Shown here: positions 33,755 through 45,149 of the stretch, piece by piece | Position numbering within the stretch: position 1 is the first letter of the stretch | Layout of the letters: each line of letters opens with the position of its first letter | Virus record (IMG/VR): IMGVR_UViG_3300035670_000167 | Location: 1-64,000 of that record | Length of the DNA: 64,000 bases | Source: a virus | Strand: one strand, 5' to 3' | Translations under genes and position numbers: made by a program | Notes under the pieces: generated by a model | Databases searched by the model: none | Told to the model about the DNA's origin: nothing | Seen by the model: the letters and a program-made list of their open reading frames with translations, nothing else

Positions 33755-36700
33755 TTATCCGTTAGTAAAATAAGTTGTATCAGGTCTGAAGTTTATTGTA
33801 TAGTAGGCTCCATTTTGTCTGATTACGTTTCCTACTCCTCTTATAATAGAACCTGCTGCTGTTGGTACGGTTGCACTAACATTACCCGCAGTTGTTCCTA
33901 CATAAAGTGGATCACCAATTGTTGCTACACCATCTATTAAGTTAGTAGTATATATACCATCAATTAATACTGAGATTTCGTTTCCAACTCCAGCAACTGT
34001 TCTTAATACTACCCCTAATATAAATTCAGTTGTAGAAAGTGCATCAGCATCTGTTCTAAACCATTGACCTGAGGCAGCCTGGTAATGTACTAATTGACCA
34101 ACTGTTAATGCTTCTCCGGAGGTTTGGCTATGAAGTATTGTTCCTTGAACATAAACTGCAGCTTGATTTGGATCTAATATAGATGTATGTCCTGGATAAA
34201 GTTTAGCGGTAATTGTAGTACCTGAAAGAGCTGTATCACCTGCCCATAAATAATTTTCAGCATCAGACCATAAGACATTTTCTCCAGAAAATGATACACT
34301 ACCATTTACATCTAATGTTTGTGTTGGGCCTGTAGTATTAACACCTAATCTAGTATTTGTAATATCAGCATATAAGAATGATACACTTTGTACTGTTGTT
34401 GTACTTGTAGTTCTTACTAAATAATCTGGTTGATTGGTAAATACACCACCACTAATACCTGAGGTACCGTTGATTGATTGACCACTTGTTCCCGCTACAC
34501 CACTTGTACCATTAGTTCCGTTTGCTCCTGATGTTCCATTAGAACCTGATGAACCTGAAGAACCTGAAAGCGCACTTACACCTGAATTACCTTTGTTTCC
34601 TGAAACACCATTTGTACCTGAAGAACCAGTTGTACCTGAAGTTCCTGATGCTCCTGAGTTACCGTTGTTTCCTGAGTTTCCTGAACTACCATTTGAACCA
34701 CTTGTACCTGAGTTACCTGAGTTACCTGAAACTCCGTTGTTTCCTGAGTTACCGTTTGAACCATTAGTTCCGCTTGAACCTGAGCTACGGCTTAATCCTG
34801 AAGTACCTGCGTTTCCTGAGTTACCAGAGTTACCTGAAGTACCATTAGAACCTGATGAACCTGAAGTTCCTGATGAACCTGAAGTCCGACTTAAGCCAGA
34901 ATTACCTGCGTTTCCTGAGTTACCTGAAGAACCTGTTGTTCCGGATGAACCTGAAGTTCCTGATGAACCTGAACTACGGCTTAATCCTGAAGTACCTGCG
35001 TTTCCTGAGTTACCAGAGTTACCTGAAGTACCATTAGAACCTGATGAACCTGAAGTTCCTGATGAACCTGAAGTCCGACTTAAACCAGAATTACCTGCAT
35101 TTCCTGAGTTACCTGAAGAACCTGTTGTTCCGCTTGAACCTGAGGTTCCTGATGAACCTGAGCTGCGGCTTAAACCAGAGTTACCTGCGTTACCTGAGTT
35201 ACCGTTTGAACCTGTTGTTCCGCTTGAACCTGATGTTCCTGATGAACCTGAAGTCCGACTTAAACCAGAGTTACCTGCGTTACCTGAGTTACCTGAAGAA
35301 CCTGTTGTTCCGCTTGAACCTGAGGTTGCACTTAAACCAGAAGTACCTGAGTTACCTGAGTTGCCAGAGTTACCGTTTGAACCTGTTGTTCCGCTTGAAC
35401 CTGAGCTGCGGCTTAATCCTGAAGTACCTGCGTTTCCTGAGTTACCGTTTGAACCATTAGTTCCGCTTGAACCCGATGTTCCTGAAGTCTGACTTAAGCC
35501 AGAATTACCTGCGTTTCCTGAGTTACCATTGGAACCATTGGTTCCACTTGAACCTGAAGTTGCACTTAGACCAGAAGTACCTGCGTTACCTGAGTTACCT
35601 GCGTTACCTGAAGTACCATTAGATCCTGTAGTTCCGCTTGAACCTGAGCTGCGGCTTAATCCTGAAGTACCTGCATTTCCTGAAGTACCATTATTTCCGG
35701 AGGTACCATTTGAACCATTAGTTCCGCTTGAACCTGAAGTCCGACTTAATCCTGAAGTACCCGCGTTTCCTGAGTTACCATTGGAACCATTGGTTCCACT
35801 TGAACCTGAGGTTGCACTTAAACCAGAGTTACCTGCGTTACCTGAGTTACCGTTTGAACCTGTTGTTCCGGATGAACCTGAGCTGCGGCTTAATCCTGAA
35901 GTACCTGCGTTTCCTGAAGTACCATTATTTCCGGAGGTACCATTTGAACCATTAGTTCCGCTTGAACCTGAAGTCCGACTTAATCCTGAAGTACCCGCGT
36001 TTCCTGAGTTACCTGAGGTACCGTTTGAACCTGTAGTTCCGCTTGTACCTGATAATCCTGAGTTGCCATTGTTTCCATTATTTCCAGAAGTACCATTTGA
36101 ACCTGTAGTTCCGTTTGTACCTGAATTACCTGAATTACCTGAGGTTCCGTTATTTCCAGAAGTACCATTTGAACCTGTAGTTCCTGATGAACCTGAGGTA
36201 CGACTTAAACCGCTTGTTCCTGTGTTACCTGAGGTACCTGCAGTACCAGCTGAACCTGATGTACCTGAGTTAGCACTAGCACCACTTGTTCCAGCATTAC
36301 CTGAGGTACCTGATGTACCAGCTGAACCTGATGTACCAGAAGTTGCACTAGCACCACTTGTTCCGGCATTTCCTGAATTACCTGAAGTACCGTTTGTACC
36401 AGTTGAACCTGAAGAACCTGAAGTTCTGCTTAATCCTGAATTACTAGTATCACCAGATGAGCCATTAGTACCAGATGAACCACTTGTACCTGAGGTTTGA
36501 CTTGGACCACTAGTACCAGCAACACCTGATGTACCTACTGAACCTGTTGTACCTGATGAACCACTTGTGTTTGATAATCCGCTTGTTCCAGCATTACCTG
36601 AGTTTCCTGAAGTACCGTTTGAACCAGTTGTACCTGAAGTTCCTGAGTTAGCACTAACACCACTCGTACCTGCATTACCTGTAGTACCTGCTGTACCTGT

Positions 36701-39700
36701 TGATCCTGAAGAACCAGAGGTAGCACTTAATCCACTTGTTCCGGCATTGCCCGAATTACCATTAGTACCTGTTGAACCTGAAGAACCAGATGTTCTACTT
36801 AAACCAGAAGTACCATCATTACCTGAGGTACCAACTGTACCTGAAGAACCGGATGAGCCTGAACTACGGCTTAATCCGCTTGTTCCAGCATTACCACTTG
36901 TTCCATTTGAACCAGTAGTTCCTGAAGAACCACTTGTATTTGATGAACCACTAGTTCCAGCAGCTCCTGTAGTACCTGCTGTACCCGTTGAACCGGAAGT
37001 TCCTGAGTTAGCACTAACACCACTTGTACCGGCATTTCCACTTGTTCCATTTGAACCTGTTGTACCTGATGATCCTGATGTATTACTTAATCCACTAGTA
37101 CCTGCTACTCCTGCTGAACCGTTAGTACCAGTTGAACCTGAAGAACCAGAAGTATTTGAAGCACCTGAAGTACCTGCATTTCCTGAAGTACCGTTTGTAC
37201 CTGTAGATCCTGAAGAGCCACTTGTACCAGATGAACCTGAAGTTCTACTTGAACCAGAAGTACCATCGTTTCCTGAAGTACCGTTTGTACCAGCTGAACC
37301 GCTTGAACCTGAAGTTCTACTTAATCCTGAAGTACCGTCGTTACCTGAGGTACCTATTGAACCCGAAGATCCTGATGAACCTGAACTACGACTTAATCCA
37401 CTTGTTCCAACGTTACCTGAGGTACCGTTTGTACCAGTTGAACCACTTGTTCCTGAAGTAGCGCTAGCACCTGATGCACCTGCAGCACCTGAAGAACCTG
37501 AAGTACCAGTTGAACCTGAAGAACCACTTGTTCCTGAAGTAGCACTTGCTCCTGAAGCGCCTGCAGCTCCTGAAGAACCTGAAGTTCCTGTTGAACCTGA
37601 AGAACCGCTTGTATTTGATAATCCACTAGTTCCAGCTACACCTGAAGTACCATTTGTACCAGTAGATCCTGATGAACCTGAAGTATTACTTGCACCTGAT
37701 GTTCCAGCATTACCACTAACTCCTACTGAACCTGATGTACCTGTAGAACCACTTGTTCCACTTGTTGCGCTAGCACCACTATTTCCAGCATTACCTGATG
37801 AACCATTTGAACCTGAACTTCCTGAAGTGCCTGATAATTGACTTAATCCGTTTGTTCCAGCAGCACCTGTTGAACCATTTGAACCTGAACTTCCTGATGA
37901 ACCAGAAACATTACTAATACCTGAAGTACCAGCCGCTCCTGATGAACCATTTGAACCGCTTGTACCTGCAGATCCTGATGTATTTGAATTACCTGAAGTA
38001 CCTGCATCCCCTGTTGAACCATTAGTTCCTGAGGTACCACTTGAACCTGAGCTTCTACTTAATCCACTTGTTCCTAAATCTCCATCTCCGGAAGTACCGT
38101 TTGTACCTGATGTACCTGAAGATCCTGAACTGCGACTTAAACCTGAAGTTCCTATATTACCTGAGGTACCAACTGAACCTGAAGATCCACTTGTTCCTGA
38201 AATTTTACTTTGACCTGAATCTCCAGCTTCACCTGTTGAACCGTTTGTACCTGAAGAACCACTTGTGCCTGATGTATTACTTAATCCTGAAGTACCAGCA
38301 TTACCTGTTGAACCATTAGTACCGCTTGTTCCGCTTGAACCTGAACTGCGACTTAAACCTGAAGTTCCTAAATCTCCATCTCCGGAAGTACCATTTGTAC
38401 CACTTGTTCCACTAGAACCTGAAGTTCTACTTAAACCACTTGTACCTATATTTCCTGAAGTACCAACTGAACCTGAAGACCCAGATGTACCACTTGTATT
38501 ACTTAATCCTGATTCACCAGCAACACCTGAAGAACCTGTAGTTCCTGTTGAACCTGAAGAACCAGATGAACCTGAAGTTCTGCTTAAACCTGAGTTACCG
38601 TCAACTCCTGTTGAACCGTTTGTTCCAGAAGAACCACTTGAACCAGAAGTTGTACTTAATCCACTTGTTCCAGCATTACCTGAGGTACCAACTGAACCAC
38701 TTGTTCCTGAAGAACCTGAAGTAGCACTTTCACCTGAAGTTCCAGCGTCTCCTGTTGTACCGTTTGTACCAGAAGTACCTGAAGAACCACTTGTATTAGA
38801 TAATCCACTTGTTCCAGCTTCACCTGAAGAACCGTTTGAACCAGATGTGCCTGAGGAACCACTTGTGTTTGAAACACCTGAAGTTCCGGCATCTCCTGTA
38901 GAACCTACAGTTCCTGAAGAACCGCTTGTACCTGAAGTAGCACTTTCACCTGAAGTTCCAGCGTCTCCTGTTGTACCGTTTGTACCAGTTGAACCACTCG
39001 TACCTGAAGTAGCACTTTCACCTGAAGTTCCAGAGTCTCCTGTTGTACCGTTTGTACCAGAAGTACCTGAAGAACCAGACGTTTCACTATTTCCTGAAGT
39101 ACCAGCATTACCACTTGTACCATTAGATCCAGTAGTTCCTGAGGAGCCACTTATGTTTGATAATCCGCTTGTTCCAGCATCTCCTGAAGAACCATTTGTA
39201 CCTGTTGAACCAGAAGTACCAGATGTGTTACTTAAACCACTTGTTCCAGCATTACCACTAGAACCATTAGATCCTGAAGTGCCTGAGGAACCAGACGTTT
39301 CACTATTTCCTGAAGTACCCGAAGTGCCTGTTGAACCTGATTCTCCACTTGTTCCTGAAGTACCAGATGAACCTGATTCTCCACTTGTTCCTGAAGTACC
39401 TGAGGTTCCATTTTCACCAGAAGTACCTGATGTGCCTGTTGAACCACTAGTACTACTTACACCTGAAGTGCCTGTTGAACCATTATCACCACTTGTTCCA
39501 CTTGTACCTGTTGTTCCGGATTCACCTGAAATACCTGAAGTACCTGAGGTACCATCTTCACCACTTGTTCCTGAAGAACCAGTTGTTCCTGATTCACCTG
39601 AAATACCTGAAGTACCGAAAGTACCATTTTGACCTGAAGTACCTGCTGAACCAGTTGAACCAGAATTTCCTGAGATACCTGAAGTACCTGTTGAGCCATT

Positions 39701-41953
39701 CTCACCTGAGGTACCTGAAGTACCTGTTGAACCATTATCACCACTAGTACCATTTGTACCTGTTGAACCACTAGTACCACTTAAACCTGAAATACCAGAT
39801 GTACCTTCTTCTCCTGAAGAACCATTTGAACCTGATGTACCTGAAGTACCAGAGATAGCACTTTCACCTGAAGTTCCAGCTTCACCTGAAGTACCAAATG
39901 TACCTGATGTTCCGCTTGAACCAGATGTTTCACTATTTCCTGAAGTTCCAGCTTCACCTGAAGTACCAGATGAACCTGAAGTACCGGATAAACCTGAAGT
40001 TCCAGCTTCACCTGAAGTGCCTGAGTCGCCACTTGTTCCTGAAGAACCTGATGTGCTTGATCCACCAGAAGTACCAGCAGTACCAGTTGAACCACTTTGT
40101 CCTGAAATACCTGAAGTACCATTTGAACCACTTTCACCTGAAATACCTGATGAACCTGTAGAACCAGACTCACCTGAAATTCCTGAGGTACCTGTAGTGC
40201 CATCTTCACCAGAGGTACCACTTGTTCCTGTGGAACCAGAATTACCTGAAATTCCTGAAGTACCTATAGTACCGTTAGCTCCTGAACTACCTGAGGTGCC
40301 AGTTGAACCACTTACACCTGAGATACCTGAAGAACCGATAGTACCGTCTTCACCAGATGTACCAGAAGTTCCTGTTGAACCGGATTCACTACTTATTCCT
40401 GAGGTACCTGTAGTACCATTTTCACCTGAAGTTCCATTACTTCCTGTAGTGCCACTAGTACCTGCTAAACCTGAAGTTCCTAAGGTGCCATTTTCACCTG
40501 AGGTTCCATTAGAACCAGTTGTACCAGATGTACCACTTACACCTGATGTACCATTTATTCCATTTTCACCTGATATACCATTTGAACCATTTGTACCTGA
40601 AGTTCCTGATTCGCCTGAAATTCCTGAAGAACCGTTTTCTCCACTTATTCCATTAGAACCAGTTGTACCAGATGTACCACTTATACCTGATGTACCGTCT
40701 TCACCTGAAGTACCAGATGTACCATTTTCGCCTGAGGTGCCAGCTAAACCTGAACTACCTGAAGTACCGTCTTCACCTGAAGTTCCGGATGTTCCTGAAG
40801 TTCCTGAAGTTCCACTTGTTCCTGAACCTGGAAGATCACCAGGTCCTGTTCTACCTGAACTACCTATTGTACCACTTGTGCCACTTGTTCCTGAAGTACC
40901 AGATTCACCTGAGGTACTATTTAAACCTGAAGTACCTGAAGTTCCGTCTTCACCACTAGTACCTGAAGTACCAGATTCACCACTAGTACCAGATAATCCT
41001 GAAGTACCGGATGTGCCATCTTCACCACTTGTTCCTGAAGTACCAGATTCACCTGAGGTACCATCTAAACCAGACGTACCGGATGTACCATTTTCACCAG
41101 AAGTACCATTTGTTCCTGTTTGACCTGAAGTTCCTGAAGAACCAGTTGAACCTGAAGTACCATTTATTCCTGAAGTACCTGAAGTACCTGTTAATCCACT
41201 TGTTCCGGCTAAACCTGAAGTACCTGAAGTACCGTCTTCGCCTGAGGTGCCATTTGTACCTATTTCACCACTAGTACCAGATAACCCTGAAGTACCAGAT
41301 GTGCCATCTTCACCACTTGTTCCCGATGTACCATTTTCTCCTGAAGTACCGGATGTACCATTTTCTCCTGAAGTACCGGATGTACCCTTTTCTCCTGAAG
41401 TACCGGATGTACCATTTTCGCCTGAAGTGCCAGCATCACCTGAAGTGCCAGAAGTACCATCTATTCCTGAAGTACCGGATGTACCAGTTTGACCTGAAGA
41501 ACCAGTTAAACCTGAAGTACCAGAAGTACCACTTGCACCACTTGTTCCTGACTGTCCTGTGGTTCCTGAAGAACCAGCAAAACCACTTGTACCTGAAGTT
41601 GTATTTACATATCCTACAACACCTGTGGTTGGGTTATAAGTTACAACATAATTTATATCTTGAACAGGAAGTGTTTGAAGTATAATTGGTTGAGATGATC
41701 CTGAAATTACTAAAGAACCAGTAATAACAGCTGAACCTGAAAAAGGAAATCCTACTCCTGAACCAGAAACATATACTGTAACACCTGTAGTATCAAAAGT
41801 AGTTAGTTCAACTGAACCTGAAAAATTTAGGAAAGGTACACTAGCACTAACTAATGTACCATTTTGATAAATGTCAATTGTACCACTACCATCGGTAGAA
41901 TTTACTTGGTACACACCAACGGGAACTTGATCTAAAAATCTTACTTGAGCCAT
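33755..41953 (-). CDS. Giant Gly-X-Y (GTS/GSS) repeat fibre protein, 2732 aa
   Basis: Three parts. Residues 1-120 are a unique beta-rich N-terminus ([34 protein letters not shown]), a likely virion attachment domain. Residues 121-2502 are about 794 collagen-like triplets with Gly at every third position and mostly Thr, Ser, Asn, Glu or Ala elsewhere, almost without Pro. In the later half a superperiod of about eight triplets includes a Gly replacement ([24 protein letters not shown]). Residues 2503-2732 are a unique C-terminal head with [25 protein letters not shown], typical of fibre tips. An extended glycine-rich rod or polyglycine-II-like bundle is likely. The neighbouring glycosyltransferases suggest dense O-glycosylation. 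A late-type element is at 41971-41980. Confidence 0.92.
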   Translation of the reverse strand: MAQVRFLDQVPVGVYQVNSTDGSGTIDIYQNGTLVSASVPFLNFSGSVELTTFDTTGVTVYVSGSGVGFPFSGSAVITGSLVISGSSQPIILQTLPVQDINYVVTYNPTTGVVGYVNTTSGTSGFAGSSGTTGQSGTSGASGTSGTSGLTGSSGQTGTSGTSGIDGTSGTSGDAGTSGENGTSGTSGEKGTSGTSGENGTSGTSGENGTSGTSGEDGTSGTSGLSGTSGEIGTNGTSGEDGTSGTSGLAGTSGLTGTSGTSGINGTSGSTGSSGTSGQTGTNGTSGENGTSGTSGLDGTSGESGTSGTSGEDGTSGTSGLSGTSGESGTSGTSGEDGTSGTSGLNSTSGESGTSGTSGTSGTIGSSGRTGPGDLPGSGTSGTSGTSGTSGTSGEDGTSGSSGLAGTSGENGTSGTSGEDGTSGISGTSGTTGSNGISGENGSSGISGESGTSGTNGSNGISGENGINGTSGVSGTSGTTGSNGTSGENGTLGTSGLAGTSGTTGSNGTSGENGTTGTSGISSESGSTGTSGTSGEDGTIGSSGISGVSGSTGTSGSSGANGTIGTSGISGNSGSTGTSGTSGEDGTTGTSGISGESGSTGSSGISGESGSNGTSGISGQSGSTGTAGTSGGSSTSGSSGTSGDSGTSGEAGTSGLSGTSGSSGTSGEAGTSGNSETSGSSGTSGTFGTSGEAGTSGESAISGTSGTSGSNGSSGEEGTSGISGLSGTSGSTGTNGTSGDNGSTGTSGTSGENGSTGTSGISGNSGSTGSAGTSGQNGTFGTSGISGESGTTGSSGTSGEDGTSGTSGISGESGTTGTSGTSGDNGSTGTSGVSSTSGSTGTSGTSGENGTSGTSGTSGESGSSGTSGTSGESGSTGTSGTSGNSETSGSSGTSGSNGSSGNAGTSGLSNTSGTSGSTGTNGSSGDAGTSGLSNISGSSGTTGSNGTSGNAGTSGNSETSGSSGTSGTNGTTGDSGTSGESATSGTSGSTGTNGTTGDAGTSGESATSGTSGSSGTVGSTGDAGTSGVSNTSGSSGTSGSNGSSGEAGTSGLSNTSGSSGTSGTNGTTGDAGTSGESATSGSSGTSGSVGTSGNAGTSGLSTTSGSSGSSGTNGSTGVDGNSGLSRTSGSSGSSGSTGTTGSSGVAGESGLSNTSGTSGSSGSVGTSGNIGTSGLSRTSGSSGTSGTNGTSGDGDLGTSGLSRSSGSSGTSGTNGSTGNAGTSGLSNTSGTSGSSGTNGSTGEAGDSGQSKISGTSGSSGSVGTSGNIGTSGLSRSSGSSGTSGTNGTSGDGDLGTSGLSRSSGSSGTSGTNGSTGDAGTSGNSNTSGSAGTSGSNGSSGAAGTSGISNVSGSSGSSGSNGSTGAAGTNGLSQLSGTSGSSGSNGSSGNAGNSGASATSGTSGSTGTSGSVGVSGNAGTSGASNTSGSSGSTGTNGTSGVAGTSGLSNTSGSSGSTGTSGSSGAAGASGASATSGTSGSSGSTGTSGSSGAAGASGASATSGTSGSTGTNGTSGNVGTSGLSRSSGSSGSSGSIGTSGNDGTSGLSRTSGSSGSAGTNGTSGNDGTSGSSRTSGSSGTSGSSGSTGTNGTSGNAGTSGASNTSGSSGSTGTNGSAGVAGTSGLSNTSGSSGTTGSNGTSGNAGTSGVSANSGTSGSTGTAGTTGAAGTSGSSNTSGSSGTTGSNGTSGNAGTSGLSRSSGSSGSSGTVGTSGNDGTSGLSRTSGSSGSTGTNGNSGNAGTSGLSATSGSSGSTGTAGTTGNAGTSGVSANSGTSGTTGSNGTSGNSGNAGTSGLSNTSGSSGTTGSVGTSGVAGTSGPSQTSGTSGSSGTNGSSGDTSNSGLSRTSGSSGSTGTNGTSGNSGNAGTSGASATSGTSGSAGTSGTSGNAGTSGASANSGTSGSAGTAGTSGNTGTSGLSRTSGSSGTTGSNGTSGNNGTSGNSGNSGTNGTTGSNGTSGNNGNNGNSGLSGTSGTTGSNGTSGNSGNAGTSGLSRTSGSSGTNGSNGTSGNNGTSGNAGTSGLSRSSGSSGTTGSNGNSGNAGNSGLSATSGSSGTNGSNGNSGNAGTSGLSRTSGSSGTNGSNGTSGNNGTSGNAGTSGLSRSSGSSGTTGSNGTSGNAGNSGNAGTSGLSATSGSSGTNGSNGNSGNAGNSGLSQTSGTSGSSGTNGSNGNSGNAGTSGLSRSSGSSGTTGSNGNSGNSGNSGTSGLSATSGSSGTTGSSGNSGNAGNSGLSRTSGSSGTSGSSGTTGSNGNSGNAGNSGLSRSSGSSGTSGSSGTTGSSGNSGNAGNSGLSRTSGSSGTSGSSGSNGTSGNSGNSGNAGTSGLSRSSGSSGTSGSSGTTGSSGNSGNAGNSGLSRTSGSSGTSGSSGSNGTSGNSGNSGNAGTSGLSRSSGSSGTNGSNGNSGNNGVSGNSGNSGTSGSNGSSGNSGNNGNSGASGTSGTTGSSGTNGVSGNKGNSGVSALSGSSGSSGSNGTSGANGTNGTSGVAGTSGQSINGTSGISGGVFTNQPDYLVRTTSTTTVQSVSFLYADITNTRLGVNTTGPTQTLDVNGSVSFSGENVLWSDAENYLWAGDTALSGTTITAKLYPGHTSILDPNQAAVYVQGTILHSQTSGEALTVGQLVHYQAASGQWFRTDADALSTTEFILGVVLRTVAGVGNEISVLIDGIYTTNLIDGVATIGDPLYVGTTAGNVSATVPTAAGSIIRGVGNVIRQNGAYYTINFRPDTTYFTNG
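34448..41593 (-). repeat. 7.1-kb tandem array of 9-bp (Gly-X-Y) coding triplets
   Basis: About 794 nine-base units in one frame, with higher-order periods of 18-27 bases at the 5' end of the gene and about 72 bases towards the 3' end. The bias GG(T/A) AC(T/A) AG(T/C) makes the opposite strand open in long stretches. The array is prone to length change by slippage or recombination and to misassembly. Confidence 0.95.
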
Positions 41954-41970
41954 TCTTCAGGGTTTGTCTT

Positions 41971-41980
41971 ATATAAATAT
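41971..41980 (-). promoter_or_regulatory. AATATTTATAA-type late element (ATATTTATAT)
   Basis: The coding strand reads ATATTTATAT, 17 bases upstream of the giant fibre ATG (41953). Confidence 0.6.
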
Positions 41981-41990
41981 TGGAAAAAAA

Positions 41991-42944
41991 TTATAGTGCA
42001 TTAATCCTTTTTTTTGTTTGTAAAGAATTTGTTGGATCTGTGACTGTAATAGTTCCATCGCTGTTAACAGGGCTATTATATAAGGCATCCAAAGAAGATG
42101 CTTCAACTGAAAATATAATTTTTGTTGTTTCTGTATATTTTTTAATAGAATTAATATCTTTTTGTAAAATTTCGGGAACAATATATCCATTTAATCTAAT
42201 ATTAAAAGTACTTCTAACTATTCTTTCATCATCTTGGCTTAATTCAGTTTGAAAACCAAAGGAATCAATCATAGCTCTAAATTTATATCTTTGTGGGTCA
42301 CCCCAATAGGCATCAGAAGCATATTCAATTGCTTCGACTATTTTGTTGAGTTGTTCTACATAATATGTAAATACAGCACATGTATATGATATTGTAATGT
42401 AATCCGGAATAACAGTTGCATAATATTGTTTTTCTGGGATTCTATTAGTTAAAACTTTAAAATTATCATATGAATTTCTAGCATCATATTTTTTTGTAGA
42501 AACACTATAATTATGAGGGTTATTAGCGTCTAATTTATTACCTACAGATCTAACTTTTTCTAAAGACTCACGTTTAAACATAATTAAAGGAGCCATAATT
42601 TTAGATTTTTGATCTCTGTAGTATCCATCTTTTTGAAATGATTTCCATTTTTCAGGAGAACCATAAATTATAGGAACCGGTAAACGAGCACCATTTTGTA
42701 TAACGGAAGGTTGAATAACATTTTCAAAATAATAAAATACAGCTTCATCAATATCTTTAATACCAATACTAAAAGGTTTTGTATTATCATTACGAAATGA
42801 TGTCTGTAATGCACGGTTAACACCAGGAACATTAGAGTCGGCGTAGTTTGGATTTCCCGCTGGTATATACGTTGATACATGCTGTTCAACGCTAATTTCA
42901 CGTTGAGTCTTAGGTGTTGGTTTATTTAATCTTCCATTACTCAT
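41991..42944 (-). CDS. Tail sheath stabiliser/terminator, T4 gp15-like
   Basis: 317 aa. Segments VPIIYGSPEKWKSFQKDGYYRDQ, ITISYTCAVFTYYVEQLN, YWGDPQRYKFRAMIDSFGFQTEL and RSTFNIRLNGYIVPE follow the order and spacing of gp15-type proteins. These bind the last tail ring and allow head joining. It overlaps the gp14-like gene by one base, as in other T4-like neck clusters. The C-terminal 60 residues are more variable. The assignment is from motif memory rather than alignment. Confidence 0.78.
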   Translation of the reverse strand: MSNGRLNKPTPKTQREISVEQHVSTYIPAGNPNYADSNVPGVNRALQTSFRNDNTKPFSIGIKDIDEAVFYYFENVIQPSVIQNGARLPVPIIYGSPEKWKSFQKDGYYRDQKSKIMAPLIMFKRESLEKVRSVGNKLDANNPHNYSVSTKKYDARNSYDNFKVLTNRIPEKQYYATVIPDYITISYTCAVFTYYVEQLNKIVEAIEYASDAYWGDPQRYKFRAMIDSFGFQTELSQDDERIVRSTFNIRLNGYIVPEILQKDINSIKKYTETTKIIFSVEASSLDALYNSPVNSDGTITVTDPTNSLQTKKRINAL

Positions 42945-43465
42945 TATAATCTCGATAATTCTATATTAATTTTATCAGATGGAGTATAATGTGCTTTACA
43001 AATTACAGATACACTATATCCAAATTGACCTAAATCTTCTTCATAGGGGTTATTTCCTTCTCCATCTAAATAAGGATATTCAGGATCTTTACCTACAAAG
43101 AATTGAGCTGTACTAACATTATCTATTTCCCAATATCCATTTTGATACATAATAATATCTCCAGCTTCAGGGTATACATTAGCATCAACTAAATCATCTT
43201 TTAAAAATTTATAAGTTACTTGCCATTTAAAATCTACCCCAAAATCATCTACTGGGTTTTCAAATTGACTTGTTTCTATTAAAGCAAATAATATTACTGG
43301 GTCTGCAAAATTTCTACCTTCAACTGATTCACCATACATATTTACTTTAGTTGTAGTAACATTATATTTATAAAACACACATTGTTGAGAAATAATATCT
43401 TGCATCAATTCGCGATTTACGAATCGAAACATAGAAATATCTCTCATTTGTCCGTATAATGCCAT
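42944..43465 (-). CDS. Neck protein, T4 gp14-like
   Basis: 173 aa. Contains FYKYNVTTTKVNMYGESVEGR, KFLKDDLVDANVYPEAGDII, YWEIDNVSTAQFFVGKDPEYPY and a final GYSVSVICKAHYTPSDKINI. These are characteristic of gp14-type neck or head-completion proteins in marine T4-like phages. It forms part of the head-tail connector with gp13. It lies 1 base after the gp13-like gene and has a late-type element at 43472-43481 inside the end of that gene. Confidence 0.75.
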   Translation of the reverse strand: MALYGQMRDISMFRFVNRELMQDIISQQCVFYKYNVTTTKVNMYGESVEGRNFADPVILFALIETSQFENPVDDFGVDFKWQVTYKFLKDDLVDANVYPEAGDIIMYQNGYWEIDNVSTAQFFVGKDPEYPYLDGEGNNPYEEDLGQFGYSVSVICKAHYTPSDKINIELSRL

Positions 43466-43466
43466 G

Positions 43467-44699
43467 TTATCCTATAAATATTGTCATTGGTACTTGGTTA
43501 ATCTCAGCAACTCTTGCTACCGATTCTGCTGCTCTTCTTTCAAGTAATGCTTGACGTGAAGTTTGATCAAAATATTCTCTTAATCTTGTTATTAATGCTG
43601 TTTTTTCTGCTTCAGCTGATGTAACTAAAGAATCTCCGTTTAATGTTACTTCAGCTCCTGGGATTGGAACAGAAGCATATTTATTTCTTACTAAACCTAA
43701 CATTTCTTTAGCTTTTGCTAAAGTATATTCAAAAATCCAACTTCTACCTATTGAATTAATTTTAGAATAATTTGGATTTAAATATGGAGCTGTAGCTGTA
43801 TCTGTAATTTTATTAGTACCATCAGCAAAGGCTACATCTATTCTATCTTGTATTTTAATAAAATCAAATATTAAATAATGTCCATACCCTAAATCTCCGC
43901 CTCCGTCAAAATCATCTCCTGTTAAACCAGTTCCGGGGATTGGGAATACTGAAATAATATTATTAATGATATTAAAAGTATAATTTGATAAAGTTACTGT
44001 ATTTTGCATTTCAATGGCTTGCAAGTTTTGAATTGTAAAACTTGTAGGCATCATTAAATAATTTGCATATCCATAACCTAAACCATAAACACCTGCAGGG
44101 GGAACTCCTCCTAATCCACCTTGTCCGGCTAATAAAGTTGGTGAATATAATTGATTAATTGCTGGTGGTGGTTGGTAAAATACATTTTTAATTTCAATTC
44201 CACCGGAGATTCCTAAATCTAAAGCCCATGTGGATAAATCATAATCTTGTACTCCAGGAATAAGTTCTAATTGACCTTTAAACCAAGTTACATTACCACC
44301 TGCTCCGGCTTCTTCTCCATATTGTTGAGATAATCTAACAATAGTAGAAAATGTAGGTGTAAATATAGAATTATTTACATCTATTAATGTAGATGCTCCT
44401 TCTAAAGATAAATAATTATCTCTTAATTGAAAAGCATATAATTCATTTCCGTATACTGTTACTGCTTCTTCAAAAGCAGCAAAAAAGTTAATTTGTTGCA
44501 ATTCAACATTTTCAATAGGATAACCTAAATGTAAGGCACAAAAGTTAGATACTTTATTTGCATCTGTTTGGAATTGGGGATCGTTATCATAAAATCCAAA
44601 CGGTGTTGGAGGAGGCCATTGTCCACTAACATAATAGTCATTATATACTTGAGCAAATGAAGCTGAACCGGGCCAAATAGGGATTACAGTAGATGCCAT
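43467..44699 (-). CDS. Neck protein, T4 gp13-like
   Basis: 410 aa, somewhat longer than T4 gp13 (309 aa). The N-terminal helical part has VSNFCALHLGYPIENVELQQINFFAAFEEAVTVYGNELY, a pattern typical of phage neck or adaptor proteins. A Gly/Pro-rich middle (PPPAINQLY, GLGYGYANYLMMP) follows. The C-terminal helix pair (FEYTLAKAKEMLGLVRNKY) is also typical. Position directly before gp14- and gp15-like genes supports the call. A late-type element lies 12 bases upstream and a terminator at 44729-44752 separates it from the small fibre-like gene. Confidence 0.7.
   Translation of the reverse strand: MASTVIPIWPGSASFAQVYNDYYVSGQWPPPTPFGFYDNDPQFQTDANKVSNFCALHLGYPIENVELQQINFFAAFEEAVTVYGNELYAFQLRDNYLSLEGASTLIDVNNSIFTPTFSTIVRLSQQYGEEAGAGGNVTWFKGQLELIPGVQDYDLSTWALDLGISGGIEIKNVFYQPPPAINQLYSPTLLAGQGGLGGVPPAGVYGLGYGYANYLMMPTSFTIQNLQAIEMQNTVTLSNYTFNIINNIISVFPIPGTGLTGDDFDGGGDLGYGHYLIFDFIKIQDRIDVAFADGTNKITDTATAPYLNPNYSKINSIGRSWIFEYTLAKAKEMLGLVRNKYASVPIPGAEVTLNGDSLVTSAEAEKTALITRLREYFDQTSRQALLERRAAESVARVAEINQVPMTIFIG
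43472..43481 (-). promoter_or_regulatory. AATATTTATAA-type late element (ATATTTATAG)
   Basis: The coding strand reads ATATTTATAG, 6 bases before the gp14-like ATG and inside the last codons of the gp13-like gene. Confidence 0.45.
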
Positions 44700-44711
44700 A
44701 AATTTATTTTG

Positions 44712-44721
44712 TTATAAATAT
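44712..44721 (-). promoter_or_regulatory. AATATTTATAA late element
   Basis: The coding strand reads ATATTTATAA, 12 bases upstream of the gp13-like ATG (44699), immediately after a terminator T run. Confidence 0.65.
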
Positions 44722-44728
44722 GAAAAAA

Positions 44729-44752
44729 AAGGGTTCCATTTTAGGAACCCTT
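44729..44752 (-). terminator. Rho-independent terminator
   Basis: AAGGGTTCC and GGAACCCTT arms with a minus-strand T8 run (plus-strand A run 44723-44730). It lies 22 bases after the stop of the 117-aa gene. Confidence 0.9.
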
Positions 44753-44774
44753 ATATATTTATTTTTAATTTTAA

Positions 44775-45128
44775 TTAAAATAAAGCAACCCATGCACCTC
44801 CTGAAGAGAAGAAAGGAATACCACTTGATGAAACAGCAAATGAAGCTGGATATGTAGTAGCTGATGGGAGGGTACTTTGAGTAGTTAAAGTAATTAAAGA
44901 AGATCCTGTTAATACTATTGAACCTGTTATAATAAAATCACCTATCAATACACTTGAACCTGTAATTGTTGAAGAACCAGATACAACATTACTTCCTATA
45001 GTAGTATTTGAGCCACTAATTATTTGTGAACCAGTTACTGAGTGAGAACCTGTAAAATGTTGGAAGTTAGCATCTAACTCTTGAATAGTTAATGCTGATC
45101 CTTTTGTTTGTCTATACGTTAATGCCAT
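44775..45128 (-). CDS. Small fibre-like protein with GS-repeat beta structure, 117 aa
   Basis: The N-terminus MALTYRQTKGSALTIQELDANFQHF has the LT..ELD.NF pattern common at the start of phage fibre or head-fibre proteins. Residues 27-78 are short repeats of the type (I/V)xGSxx (SQIISGSNTTIGSNVVSGSS is representative), likely a beta-solenoid. The C-terminus ends in an Ala/Ser/Gly-rich strand (FAVSSSGIPFFSSGGAW). The repeat type resembles the N-terminal domain of the giant fibre ([16 protein letters not shown]), so the two may form related or interacting parts. It has its own late-type element and terminator. Confidence 0.78.
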   Translation of the reverse strand: MALTYRQTKGSALTIQELDANFQHFTGSHSVTGSQIISGSNTTIGSNVVSGSSTITGSSVLIGDFIITGSIVLTGSSLITLTTQSTLPSATTYPASFAVSSSGIPFFSSGGAWVALF

Positions 45129-45139
45129 GGTTTATTTTA

Positions 45140-45149
45140 TTATAAATAT
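45140..45149 (-). promoter_or_regulatory. AATATTTATAA late element
   Basis: The coding strand reads ATATTTATAA, 11 bases upstream of the 117-aa fibre-like gene. Confidence 0.65.

Noticed and set aside
34593-41492. Long plus-strand open frames rich in Pro/Glu/Val (up to about 455 codons) across the repeat array
   Set aside because: They are the antisense of the Gly-Thr-Ser repeat; the repeat codons contain no stop in that frame. There is no promoter, start context or gene on the plus strand elsewhere.
34448-41593. CRISPR-like repeat array
   Set aside because: Units are contiguous coding triplets of 9 bases with no unique spacers, and the frame is open throughout.
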